The notes under the pieces are model-generated. The model had not been told where the DNA came from and searched no databases. It saw only the letters and a list, made by a program, of their open reading frames with translations. From the NCBI RefSeq assembly GCF_000192575.1, contig NZ_GL876933.1, forward strand, positions 525,796-589,795: a stretch of 64,000 nucleotides of DNA, given 5' to 3'. A program made the position numbers and the translations under genes. Source of the stretch: Novosphingobium nitrogenifigens DSM 19370 (GTDB lineage Bacteria > Pseudomonadota > Alphaproteobacteria > Sphingomonadales > Sphingomonadaceae). This document shows, piece by piece, positions 36,454 through 44,348 of the stretch; position 1 is the stretch's first letter, and every line of letters starts with the position of its first letter.

Positions 36454-37401
36454 ATGAACCGCATTCACCTGCATCGTCGTCAAGTTCTGGGCGCGCTCGG
36501 CGCTGTTTGCGTCCCTTTCGGTCTTGCCGAACCTGCCTATGCGGCCTCCCGGCCTGCGTCAGCCGTTCCGGCCGGTGTCGCCCGGCTGTCCGCGCTCGAA
36601 ACGCGCGCCGGGGGACGGCTCGGCGCGTTCGTGCTCGACAGCCGGAGCGGGCGTGGTTTCGGGTGGCGCGGGGACGAACGCTTTGCCCTGTGTTCGACGT
36701 TCAAGCTTTCGCTTGCCGCGCTTGTCCTGCGCGAGATCGAGGCCGGACGGCTCGATGGCGCGGAAACGCTCTATTATTCGATCATCGACGTCCTGCCTGC
36801 CTCGCCCCGGACGGGGGATGCGGCGGGGAAGGGCTGTCTCCCTGTCCTCGCGCTCGCGCAGGCGGCTCTGGAAACGAGCGACAATCTTGCCGCCAATCTG
36901 TTGCTCGACCGGCTCGGGGGGCCAGAGGCGCTCACCGCGTTCTGGCGACAGGTCGGCGACACGGACAGCCGGCTCGACCGTCATGAGATTTCGCTCAATC
37001 GCGTCTATGCCGGTGATGTGCGCGACACCACCACGCCGATGGCGATGGCGCGCACGGTGTCCGCACTGACGACCGGGACCGTGCTGACTTCCGCTTCGCG
37101 CGCGCAACTCTGGGGCTGGATGAAGGCGTGCGGAACCGGTCTTGCGCGGTTGCGCGCCGGGCTGCCCGCGCAATGGCAAGGCGGCGACAAGACCGGGACT
37201 TTTGCCGATCCGCGGTTCCCCGCCCATGTCAACGACATTGCGCTCGTCCTTGCGCCTCCGGCCGATCACGCCCGCTTTTCCGCGCCGATCGCGGTCACCG
37301 CCTATTACGAACCGGCCGGACAGCTCGATGCGATCGCTCCGGCCAGCGAAACCGTGCTCGCCGAAGTGGCGCGGATCGCGGCCGATCCGACCTCGTGGTG
37401 A
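36454..37401 (+). CDS. Class A beta-lactamase with a twin-arginine-like signal peptide
   Basis: The 315-residue serine beta-lactamase has all class A motifs: STFK (Ser81-Lys84), SDN (Ser142-Asn144), the omega-loop Glu178 in DRHEISLN, and KTG (246-248). The signal region RIHLHRRQVLGALGAV fits a Tat (twin-arginine) export signal, ending near AYA. A Cys directly precedes the nucleophile (position 69 in standard numbering), but the residue after KTGT is Phe, so the Cys69-Cys238 bridge of KPC-type carbapenemases is absent. It is divergent from telA. No adjacent ampR-like regulator is seen. The first of two palindromes lies 13 bases past its stop codon. Confidence 0.93.
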   Translation: MNRIHLHRRQVLGALGAVCVPFGLAEPAYAASRPASAVPAGVARLSALETRAGGRLGAFVLDSRSGRGFGWRGDERFALCSTFKLSLAALVLREIEAGRLDGAETLYYSIIDVLPASPRTGDAAGKGCLPVLALAQAALETSDNLAANLLLDRLGGPEALTAFWRQVGDTDSRLDRHEISLNRVYAGDVRDTTTPMAMARTVSALTTGTVLTSASRAQLWGWMKACGTGLARLRAGLPAQWQGGDKTGTFADPRFPAHVNDIALVLAPPADHARFSAPIAVTAYYEPAGQLDAIAPASETVLAEVARIAADPTSW

Positions 37402-37413
37402 TCCCGGTGCCTT

Positions 37414-37429
37414 TTTCACAAATATGAAA
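37414..37429. promoter_or_regulatory. Operator-like palindrome, copy 1 (XRE-cupin locus)
   Basis: TTTCACAAATATGAAA has the same outline as copy 2 at 37488-37503, differing at two central positions. Extended, it reads CTTTTTCA and TGAAAAAG around six bases. It is AT-rich in a GC-rich region, between the beta-lactamase stop codon and the regulator gene. It is a putative binding site for the XRE-cupin protein. Confidence 0.6.
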
Positions 37430-37487
37430 AAGGCGCTTGCCGCAATGCCATGACTGCGCAAGGCTTGAGGTCTGCCGAGCGGAGTCG

Positions 37488-37503
37488 TTTCATGAATATG
37501 AAA
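37488..37503. promoter_or_regulatory. Operator-like palindrome, copy 2 (overlaps the regulator start)
   Basis: TTTCATGAATATGAAA is a perfect 6-bp dyad around GAAT. Its last base is the first base of the ATG at 37503. With copy 1, 74 bases upstream, it gives a consensus TTTCAYRAATATGAAA. Placement over the start region suggests autorepression. Confidence 0.65.
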
Positions 37504-38129
37504 TGTCCACAGTCATGAGCGACCTTGACGCCCATCCCGAACGGCTGGCCGCGATCGAGGAAGCCGAAGCGGTCGGAGCGCGGCTGGGGCAGCAGATTCG
37601 CGCCTTGCGACGCGATCGCGGGCTGACGCTCGCGCATCTGGCCGAAACGACCGGATTGTCGCTTGGTCTTGTCAGCCAGATCGAGCGCGGCCTGTCGGAA
37701 CCTTCGGTCAAGGCGCTGCATCTCCTCGCCTCGGCCTTGGGCGTCACGGTCGGCTGGTTTTTTCGGGATGACGGGGAACGGGAGGATACCCTGCCCGAGA
37801 GCGACCTGATCGTGCGGCGCGGGGCGCGACGGACCATTGGTTATGCCGGGGGTATCGTCGACGAACTCCTGTCGCCCTCGCTCGACGGGCAACTCGAACT
37901 GCTGCTTTGTCGGATTGCGCCGGGCAGCGGTGCGGACCCCTATGCGCACGCGGGTGAAGAGGCGGGCTATGTCGTTGCCGGGACACTCGAACTGACGGTC
38001 GAGGGGCATACCCATGTGCTGACCGCCGGGGACAGCTTCGGGTTCCGGTCGATGCGGCCGCACAGTTACCGCAATCCGACGCGACAGGAGACGGTCGTGA
38101 TCTGGGCGGTGACGCCGCCTTCCTTCTGA
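37503..38129 (+). CDS. XRE-family transcriptional regulator with C-terminal cupin sensor
   Basis: The 208-residue protein has an N-terminal helix-turn-helix (about 30-85) with LGQQIRALRRDRGLTLAHLA and TGLSLGLVSQIERGLSEPSV. A C-terminal cupin (about 130-205) has AGEEAGYVVAGTLELTVEGH and AGDSFGFRSMRPHSYRNPT. XRE-cupin regulators such as PuuR sense small metabolites (amines, amino acids) through the cupin. ATG 37503 is used; ATG 37515 is also possible, and neither has a clear ribosome binding site. It precedes a flavin oxidoreductase gene by 39 bases, probably its main target together with itself (inference). Confidence 0.88.
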   Translation: MSTVMSDLDAHPERLAAIEEAEAVGARLGQQIRALRRDRGLTLAHLAETTGLSLGLVSQIERGLSEPSVKALHLLASALGVTVGWFFRDDGEREDTLPESDLIVRRGARRTIGYAGGIVDELLSPSLDGQLELLLCRIAPGSGADPYAHAGEEAGYVVAGTLELTVEGHTHVLTAGDSFGFRSMRPHSYRNPTRQETVVIWAVTPPSF

Positions 38130-38168
38130 TCTTTTTCCCTTTTCTCAGGCTGCGACGGGGTCGTGCAG

Positions 38169-39806
38169 ATGGCGGATGCAAGTGCAGTGGGTGCGGGCGC
38201 GCGCGTTTATGACGCGCTGGTGATCGGGGGCGGGCACAACGGCCTTGTCTGTGCGGGCTATCTGGCGCGTGCGGGGCTCAAAGTGGCGGTGCTCGAACGA
38301 CGGCCGATCGTCGGGGGGGCGGCGGTGACGGAGGAAATCCATCCCGGTTTTCGCGCCTCGATCTTTTCCTACATGATGAGCCTGCTGCATCCGCGCATCA
38401 TCAACGATTTTCAACTGCGGCGGCACGGGCTGGAAGTGCTGCCCTGTTCGGACATGGTCTCGCCGGTCGACGACCATGACAACTACATCACCTTTTCCGA
38501 TGACGTGGCCCGCACGCAGGCCTCGTTCGCCCGCTTTTCCGCCCATGACGCGGCGATCTATCCCGCCTTCGACGCCTATCTGCTCGAAGCGACGAAGATC
38601 GTGCGCAAGCTCTTGTGGGAAACGCCGATCGACCCTGCGCGTCGCGACTGGAAAACGTTCCGCGACGGGGCGAAGCTGTTGTGGAAATACCGCCGCGTCG
38701 GCAAGAAGATGTACCGCATCGTCGATATGCTTTCGATGTCGGCCTACGACTTCCTCAAGGAATGGTTCGAGGACGAGCGGGTCATGGCCGTGCTCGCCTA
38801 TTATGCCTCGATCGGCAATTTCAACGGGCCCAAATCGCCCGGATCGGCCTATGTCATCATGCATCATGTCATGGGCGAGCATGAAGGCGCCGGGGGCTGG
38901 GGCTTCATTCGCGGCGGCATGGGATCGGTGACGGGCGCGCTTGCCAGCGCCATTCGCGAACTGGGCGTCGATATCGTCACCGATGCGGAAGTTGCCGAAA
39001 TCCGTTCGACCATGGGCAAAGTCGGCGATGTGGTCACGACCGACGGGCGGATTTTCCGGGCAAAGGCCGTGGCCTCCAATGCCCAGGCGCGGCACCTCTA
39101 TCTCGACCTCATCGGCGAAGCGAACCTGCCCGCCGACACCCTGCGCGAGATCAAGGGGTATCGGACCATGGGCGCTTCGTTCAAGATGAACATCGCCTGC
39201 GAACGCCCGCCGCAATATCGCCTGCTCGATCGCGTCCGTCGCGAAGGGGCGCTGGGACAATTCTCCTATCCCACCTACATGCATATCGCGCCCGACATCG
39301 ACTATCTCGAGCGTGCGTTCGACGCGGCCAAGTACGGCTGGTATTCGCCCGAGCCTTTCGTCACGCCGGTGGTGCCCTCGCTTGCCGACGATACGCTGGC
39401 GCCTCCGGGCAAGCATGTCGTCAACCTGTTCGGGGGGCACGCGCCCTACACGCTGAAAGGCGGAGACTGGGAAACCGAAAAGCCCAATTTCGAAAAGGCT
39501 GTGCTCGACGTGATCGAACGGTTCGCGCCGGGGTTCCGCAACGACATCATTGCCTGCCAGATGCTGGTCCCGCCCGATATCGAGCGCATCGTCAACCTGC
39601 CGCAGGGGCACATCTTCCACGGGGAACTGTCGCCCGACCAGCTGTTCTTTCAACGCCCGGTCTCCGGTTTTGCCGATTACCGCACGCCGATCGCCTCGCT
39701 CTATCTGTGCGGATCGTCGGCCCATCCGGGCGGCGGGGTTTCGGGTATTCCGGGGCACAATGCCGCGCGAGAGATCCTCAAGGATCTTGGCAAGACCATT
39801 CGGTGA
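38169..39806 (+). CDS. FAD-dependent oxidoreductase of the PYROXD2/CrtI-like (phytoene-desaturase-related) family
   Basis: The 545-residue amine-oxidase-fold flavoprotein has the dinucleotide-binding segment DALVIGGGHNGLVCAGYLA followed by VLERRPIVGGAAVTEE. It has GWGFIRGGMGSVTGALASAI in the middle and the C-terminal FAD segment LYLCGSSAHPGGGVSGIPGH. It resembles the PYROXD2-type relatives of carotenoid desaturases rather than CrtI proper; no other carotenoid genes are present, so a carotenoid role is not supported. The substrate is unknown. The start is ATG 38169 (GTG 38163 possible). It lies downstream of the XRE-cupin regulator and may be controlled by it. Confidence 0.85.
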   Translation: MADASAVGAGARVYDALVIGGGHNGLVCAGYLARAGLKVAVLERRPIVGGAAVTEEIHPGFRASIFSYMMSLLHPRIINDFQLRRHGLEVLPCSDMVSPVDDHDNYITFSDDVARTQASFARFSAHDAAIYPAFDAYLLEATKIVRKLLWETPIDPARRDWKTFRDGAKLLWKYRRVGKKMYRIVDMLSMSAYDFLKEWFEDERVMAVLAYYASIGNFNGPKSPGSAYVIMHHVMGEHEGAGGWGFIRGGMGSVTGALASAIRELGVDIVTDAEVAEIRSTMGKVGDVVTTDGRIFRAKAVASNAQARHLYLDLIGEANLPADTLREIKGYRTMGASFKMNIACERPPQYRLLDRVRREGALGQFSYPTYMHIAPDIDYLERAFDAAKYGWYSPEPFVTPVVPSLADDTLAPPGKHVVNLFGGHAPYTLKGGDWETEKPNFEKAVLDVIERFAPGFRNDIIACQMLVPPDIERIVNLPQGHIFHGELSPDQLFFQRPVSGFADYRTPIASLYLCGSSAHPGGGVSGIPGHNAAREILKDLGKTIR

Positions 39807-39809
39807 ATT

Positions 39810-39912
39810 GCGAGGGGCAGCGCCCCTCGCGCTCCCATGAGATGGCGCGGGTGGCTGCGCTGAGATGGCGTGATAAACCAGATCATGGGTTCCCGGGGGC
39901 GCTGCCCCTGGG
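39810..39912. repeat. Pair of inverted GC-rich palindromes (REP/BIME-like element)
   Basis: GCGAGGGGC-AGC-GCCCCTCGC at 39810-39830 and GGGGC-GCT-GCCCC within 39892-39912 are inverted copies of one motif. The copies share AGGGGCAGCGCCCC and a following CCCATGA when read on opposite strands. TGAGATGGCG is also repeated directly between them. Facing palindromes of this kind are typical of bacterial REP pairs. Confidence 0.6.
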
Positions 39913-39951
39913 CCGCCGGAGGCCTTTTTCCTTCCACCCCCTTTTCGCATG

Positions 39952-39989
39952 AAAAAAAGGGCGGCCCGACCGGACCGCCCCCCTTTTTT
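39952..39989. terminator. Bidirectional intrinsic terminator
   Basis: A seven-A run, a GGGCGG/CCGCCC stem extended by an inner CC/GG, and a TTTTTT run form a terminator usable on both strands. It lies between the convergent oxidoreductase and fatty-acyl-AMP ligase genes. Confidence 0.85.
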
Positions 39990-40010
39990 CCTGATGCCGT
40001 TTCGCCGGGG

Positions 40011-41786
40011 TCAGGCGGCGAGGCGATAGGGCTCGATCTCGCCTGCGAGATAGAGCTTCTTGGCCTTGGCGCGGCTGAGCTTGCCCGAGCTGGTGCGCGG
40101 CAGGGTGCGCGGCGGGACCAGTTCGACGACACAGTTCATGCCGGTGATCGAGCGGACCTTTTCGCGGATCTGTTCGTGCAGGCGCACGCGCTCTTCCGGA
40201 TCGGAAACGCGGCAATGGACGAGCACGGCGGGCGCTTCTTCGCCGTTTTCAGTTTCGATGGAAAAGGCGGCGATGTCGCCCTGGTGGAAGCCGGGAAGCT
40301 GTTCCACCGCCCACTCGATGTCCTGCGGCCAGTGGTTCTTGCCGTTGATGATGATCATGTCCTTCGCGCGGCCGACGATGAACAGATACCCTTCGGCATT
40401 GAGATAACCCATGTCGCCGGTGTCGAGCCAGCCGTCGACCAGAGCCGCGTCGGTCGATTCGGGATCGCGGAAGTACGAGTGCATGACCGACGAACCGCGG
40501 CACCACACCTTGCCGATGTGATGGTGGGCGAGGACCGAGCCGTTTTCACCGCGGATCTCGATTTCCATGCCGCGCACGGGCACGCCGCAATTGACGATGG
40601 CGCGATAGCGGGCCGGACGCGACAGGTCGCGCGGGGCACCCGACAGGCGTTCTTCCTCGACCAGTTCGACACGGATGCCTTCGGCAGGCGGCATCAGCGT
40701 GACCGCCAGAGTCGCTTCGGCAAGGCCGTAGCTGGGGAGGAAGGCATTGGCCTTGAACCCGGCGGCCGAGAACACGTCGACGAAAGCCTGCATGACGTCG
40801 GGGCGAATCATGTCCGCGCCGTTGCCGGCCACGCGCCAGCGCGACAGGTCGAACCGTTCGGCCAGATTGGTCTGGCTCGAAATGCGGCGCGAGCAGATGT
40901 CGAAACCGAACGTGGGCGAATAGGAAATCGTCGTGCCCGGATTGCGGCTGATGACGTCGAGCCATGCCAGCGGACGGCGGGCGAAGTCTTCGGTGCGCAG
41001 GTAGTCGACCGACAGCTGGTTGCCGATCGTCGACAGGAAGCAACCGACCAGCCCCATGTCGTGATACCAGGGCAGCCAGCTGATGCAGCGGTCGCCTTCG
41101 CGGATGTCGATTCCGTGACCCTGACCCGCCAGGTTGGCGAGCAGAGCGCGGTGGGTGACGGCAACGCCGTGGGGGAAGCGCGTCGAGCCGCTCGAATACT
41201 GCAGGTAGCAGATCGCGTCGGGATCGGGCGTGGGCAGGGTGGTGTCACCGGGAACGATGGCGTCGAATTCGGCCCAGGACATGCCCTTGCAGCCCTGGCG
41301 CTCGGCAGCGGCTCCGCACATTTCAGCGATTTCGCCGGGGAAGAACAGGACCTTGGGGTCGCTGCTGGCAAGCTGCACGGCGATCTGGTCGATGTAGTTT
41401 TCCTTGCCGCCGAAGCTGGTCGGCAGGGGCAGCGGAACCGGCCAGGCCCCAGCATAGATCGCGCCGCAGAAAAGGGCTGCGAAATCGGTGCCGGTTTCGG
41501 CGATCAGGGCCACGCGGTCGCCGGGTTCGATGCCCATGGCGATCAGGCGCTGGGCCGCGACCAGCGCGTCGGCGCGCAGTTCGCGGAACGGATAGACCCG
41601 CACGAGCGTGCCGCGCGGATCGTGGAAATTCATGCCCTTTTCGCCCTCGGCCGCATAGTCGAGCGCGTCGCAGAACGTTTCGAAGTCCGAGTAGCGGCGC
41701 GGACGCCCGTCATCGTTGGGCGTCGGCACGAGACCTTGAACGGGCGCGGACGCCGTCTTGTCGAGGACGGCTTCGGATACGGTCAT
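40011..41786 (-). CDS. Fatty-acyl-AMP ligase (FAAL-type acyl-activating enzyme)
   Basis: The 591-residue ANL-superfamily adenylating enzyme has a nucleotide loop YSSGSTRFPHGVAVTH in place of the usual TSGSTGXPKG, SWLPWYHDMGLVG, PSYGLAEATLAVTL and DGWLDTGDMGYL. The hinge IVGRAKDMIIINGKN and the catalytic C-terminal lysine in PRTSSGKLSRAK are also present. FAALs load fatty acids onto acyl carrier proteins for polyketide, lipopeptide or specialised lipid synthesis rather than making acyl-CoA. In Sphingomonadales related genes act in sphingolipid formation, but no serine palmitoyltransferase gene is nearby, so that link is inference. ATG 41786 follows GGGGTAAC. Confidence 0.88.
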   Translation of the reverse strand: MTVSEAVLDKTASAPVQGLVPTPNDDGRPRRYSDFETFCDALDYAAEGEKGMNFHDPRGTLVRVYPFRELRADALVAAQRLIAMGIEPGDRVALIAETGTDFAALFCGAIYAGAWPVPLPLPTSFGGKENYIDQIAVQLASSDPKVLFFPGEIAEMCGAAAERQGCKGMSWAEFDAIVPGDTTLPTPDPDAICYLQYSSGSTRFPHGVAVTHRALLANLAGQGHGIDIREGDRCISWLPWYHDMGLVGCFLSTIGNQLSVDYLRTEDFARRPLAWLDVISRNPGTTISYSPTFGFDICSRRISSQTNLAERFDLSRWRVAGNGADMIRPDVMQAFVDVFSAAGFKANAFLPSYGLAEATLAVTLMPPAEGIRVELVEEERLSGAPRDLSRPARYRAIVNCGVPVRGMEIEIRGENGSVLAHHHIGKVWCRGSSVMHSYFRDPESTDAALVDGWLDTGDMGYLNAEGYLFIVGRAKDMIIINGKNHWPQDIEWAVEQLPGFHQGDIAAFSIETENGEEAPAVLVHCRVSDPEERVRLHEQIREKVRSITGMNCVVELVPPRTLPRTSSGKLSRAKAKKLYLAGEIEPYRLAA

Positions 41787-41956
41787 TTGTTACCCCGGGT
41801 TATCGGATTTTTCGTGTTCGTCATGGAAAAGGTCGCAAGCCGAACATCGGGTGCCGCGCTCGTTTCCACGGCGGCATCCGGCCGATTCCGGCGGTACGCG
41901 TCCAATTCTCCAGAATCCTCCTTTATCCGCGACTGTGGCACGAATAAGGCGTGAAC

Positions 41957-42574
41957 ATGCACGAAGCGGACGAAATGCGTCATGAAACGCCCAGACGAGA
42001 CCGCCGGGCCCGTCCGCTCGACGCGGTTCGGCTCGATGAACTGGCACTTGTCTATGTCGCGCGCTTTGCCACCAGCACCGGTCGCCTCGGCGCCTATCTC
42101 GCGCGCAAGGTGAAAGAGCGCGGCTGGGAAGGCGATTCTCCGGCCGACATCGACGCGATCGTCGCCCGGATGGTCGAGCGCGGTTATGTCGACGACGCGG
42201 GCTATGCGCAGGCGCGCGGGCAGGGATTGCTGCGCCGGGGCTATGGCGCACGGCGCGTCGCGGAAAGCCTGTCGCGCGACGGCATTGCGCCCCCCCTGGT
42301 CGAGGAAGCGAGCGGCAGCGAGCGCGAGCGACGGCTGGCCGCGCTCGCCTTTGCCCGGCGTCGCCGCATGGGGCCTTTCGCGCGTCCGGGGACGTTCGGG
42401 GCAGGTTCAGCCGGGGATGACGAACAAGAGGCCGGTCTTGATCCTGCAATGCGGGCGCGGCAAGTCGCGGCATTCCTGCGCGCGGGGCATTCGCTTGGCG
42501 CAGCGCGGGCGCTGATCGAAGCAGCCGATGTCGCATCGGCGGAAGAATGGGTTGATGAAGCAGATGATTCGTAA
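41957..42574 (+). CDS. recX: Regulatory protein RecX
   Basis: The 205-residue helical-repeat protein modulates RecA filaments. RecX cues are LDELALVYVARFATSTGRLGAYL, VARMVERGYVDDAGYAQARG and GYGARRVAESLSRDGI, then RRRRMGPF, with an inserted acidic loop before the last repeat. The start ATG 41957 has AAGG 7 bases upstream; GTG 41951 is also in frame. recA is not in the window. The DUF192 gene begins 20 bases before its stop codon. Confidence 0.85.
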   Translation: MHEADEMRHETPRRDRRARPLDAVRLDELALVYVARFATSTGRLGAYLARKVKERGWEGDSPADIDAIVARMVERGYVDDAGYAQARGQGLLRRGYGARRVAESLSRDGIAPPLVEEASGSERERRLAALAFARRRRMGPFARPGTFGAGSAGDDEQEAGLDPAMRARQVAAFLRAGHSLGAARALIEAADVASAEEWVDEADDS

Positions 42575-43097
42575 GGGTTTTGCAATCGCGACCGGGACTG
42601 TGATCGCCGGTGCCGTCGCCTTGGGGCTGGTCGCCTGTTCGCCGGTGGCCGCCGCCGGGAACGAAAGTGCCGGAGCCGCCCGCGCGGCGGGGCAGGTCGC
42701 GGCCGAGCCCAGGCTGCATCCCGTCTCGGGTCTTGCCGTCGTTCCCCTGAAAGTCGTGACGAAGCGGGGCGCGCATGTGTTCCAGGTCGAAGTGGCCGCC
42801 AGCCCGCTGGAACAGGAGCGGGGCCTCATGTGGCGCAATGCCATGGGGGCCGACGAAGGGATGATCTTTCCCTTCAGCCCGCCGCGCCGCACCGCGTTCT
42901 GGATGAAGAACACCGTGATCGGGCTCGACATCGTGTTCATCGGACCCGATCACAAGGTGCTCAACATTGCAGCCAAGGCGGTTCCCTATGACGAAACGCC
43001 GCTGCCCTCGGCCGGACAGGCGGCGGGCGTGCTTGAGCTCAATGCCGGGCGCGCGGCGCAGATCGGCCTCGCGCCGGGCGATACCGTCACCTGGTAA
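42555..43097 (+). CDS. DUF192 lipoprotein
   Basis: The 180-residue protein has an N-terminal lipoprotein signal (GAVALGLVACS, Cys about 28) followed by the DUF192 domain: FQVEVAASPLEQERGLMWRN, GMIFPFSPPRRTAFWMKNT, LDIVFIGPDHKVLNI and GVLELNAGRAAQIGLAPGD. The domain is small, beta-rich and of unknown biochemical function, commonly exported. The gene overlaps the recX end, so the two are probably co-transcribed. ATG 42555 is preceded by GGAAG; ATG 42564 is an alternative. Confidence 0.88.
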   Translation: MKQMIRKGFAIATGTVIAGAVALGLVACSPVAAAGNESAGAARAAGQVAAEPRLHPVSGLAVVPLKVVTKRGAHVFQVEVAASPLEQERGLMWRNAMGADEGMIFPFSPPRRTAFWMKNTVIGLDIVFIGPDHKVLNIAAKAVPYDETPLPSAGQAAGVLELNAGRAAQIGLAPGDTVTW

Positions 43098-43101
43098 GCC
43101 T

Positions 43102-43144
43102 GCCTCCGGTTGGAGGCCCCCGATTTCGGGGCGGCTGCATTTTT
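43102..43144 (+). terminator. Two adjacent hairpins after the DUF192 gene
   Basis: GCCTCC-GGTT-GGAGGC is followed at once by CCCCGA-TT-TCGGGG, with a short T-run at 43140-43144. They sit 5 bases after the stop codon. They form a probable terminator or attenuator before the NDUFA12 gene. Confidence 0.5.
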
Positions 43145-43247
43145 CGAGTCTTGTCGACGCGCGGGAGTTCCTCTCGCGCAAGTTACCCAAAAGGAGGCAC
43201 AAGTGCGGCTTGCCTCCACCCCCCGGAAAGGTCTAAGCGCAAGGGCC

Positions 43248-43664
43248 ATGAGCATCCTCGGCACAATCTTCACCTGGTGGAACGGCGCCACCTTCGGTAC
43301 CTCGCTCGACAGCGCCCGAAACGGCGAGCAGGTCGGACAGGACGCGCAGGGCAACAAGTATTACCGCGCGAAGAAGCCCTATCCCAAGGGCCATCCCTTT
43401 GCCGGTCGCGAGCGTCGCTGGGTGATTTACAACGGCGCCAACGATGCCAGCCGGGTTCCGGCCGAATGGCATGGCTGGCTCCACGGCAATTTCGACGGCG
43501 TGCCGGAAAGCAATCTGCCCCCGCCGAAGATCTGGGAAGCCGAATTCACGCCGAACGCCACCGGCACTTCGAACGCCTATCGTCCGCAGGGCGCGCTCGA
43601 GCGTGGCGGCAAGCGTGCGGCGGCGACCGGTGACTATGAATCCTGGTCGCCCGACCAGGCCTGA
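43248..43664 (+). CDS. NADH:ubiquinone oxidoreductase accessory subunit NDUFA12 family protein
   Basis: The 138-residue protein matches the B17.2/NDUFA12 family of alphaproteobacterial and mitochondrial complex I: TIFTWWNGATFGTSLDSAR, VGQDAQGNKYYRAKKP, GRERRWVIYNG, PAEWHGWLHG and PPPKIWEAEFTPNATGT. It is expected at the membrane-peripheral arm junction of complex I. ATG 43248 was chosen because the family's aromatic N-terminus begins there. The NDUFA12 / DUF2155 / aat order is common in alphaproteobacteria. Confidence 0.9.
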   Translation: MSILGTIFTWWNGATFGTSLDSARNGEQVGQDAQGNKYYRAKKPYPKGHPFAGRERRWVIYNGANDASRVPAEWHGWLHGNFDGVPESNLPPPKIWEAEFTPNATGTSNAYRPQGALERGGKRAAATGDYESWSPDQA

Positions 43665-43688
43665 TTTTCAGCGCATCGTCCGGTTTAC

Positions 43689-44348
43689 GTGCCGCATCAG
43701 CCGGTCCCTTCGTTCGCGCACGCGCCCCGTTTCGGGGTGTGGCGTGTGGGGGCCGGTCTTGCGTTGATCGGGGCTCTCGCGGCTTGCAACAAGCAGGCCG
43801 AGGCGCCCCCCCCTCCCGAAGCGACCGAGAGCGCGGGCCCTTCGGCTCTGGCCAGCGGCGTCGTTGAAAGCGACTACGGCACGCCGGTCAAGGATCGGGT
43901 CGCCACGCTCGGCCTCATCAACAAGCGCAACAACATCACCCAGGACATCGTGCTGAAGACCGGCGAATCGCGTCGGATCGGCAATGTCATCGTCAAGCTT
44001 GCGACATGCGAGCGGACGGCGCCCTGGGAAGATCCGCAGGAAACCGGCGCTTTTGTGCAGGTCTTCGTCGAGGAACGCGCTTCGATCCGCGACAAGCTCG
44101 CCTGGCACAAGGTCTTCTCGGGCTGGTTGTTCAAGAATTCCCCGTCGCTCAACGTGGTCGAGCACCCGGTCTATGACGTCTGGGTCAAGGATTGCGCGAT
44201 GAAATTCCCGGGCGAAGAGGACGGGCCGGTTGCGGCATCTTCGGCAGCGGCATCGACCAAGGCGGCAAAGCCCAGCGGCAAGAGTGAACCGGCGCCCGCC
44301 AGCGCGACCGACGATGAGGCTCCGGCCGAAGAAACGCCCCCCGAATAA
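43689..44348 (+). CDS. DUF2155 lipoprotein
   Basis: The 219-residue protein has a lipoprotein signal ending LIGALAACN. The DUF2155 domain has RVATLGLINKRNNITQDIVL, KTGESRRIGNVIVKLATCER, GAFVQVFVEE, KVFSGWLFKNSPSLNVVEHP and YDVWVKDC. A Ser/Ala/Glu/Pro-rich tail of about 40 residues follows. Function is unknown. The start is GTG 43689, with no ATG alternative before the signal peptide. Its last 178 bases are antisense to the 3' end of aat. Confidence 0.85.
   Translation: MPHQPVPSFAHAPRFGVWRVGAGLALIGALAACNKQAEAPPPPEATESAGPSALASGVVESDYGTPVKDRVATLGLINKRNNITQDIVLKTGESRRIGNVIVKLATCERTAPWEDPQETGAFVQVFVEERASIRDKLAWHKVFSGWLFKNSPSLNVVEHPVYDVWVKDCAMKFPGEEDGPVAASSAAASTKAAKPSGKSEPAPASATDDEAPAEETPPE

Noticed and set aside
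36694..37200. KPC-type carbapenemase assignment for the class A beta-lactamase
   Set aside because: Cys69 is present but the partner Cys238 is not (Phe follows KTGT), so the defining disulfide cannot form.
38169..39806. Carotenoid desaturase (crtI) identity for the flavin oxidoreductase
   Set aside because: The C-terminal and central segments fit PYROXD2-like relatives better, and no crtB, crtY, crtE or crtZ gene is nearby.
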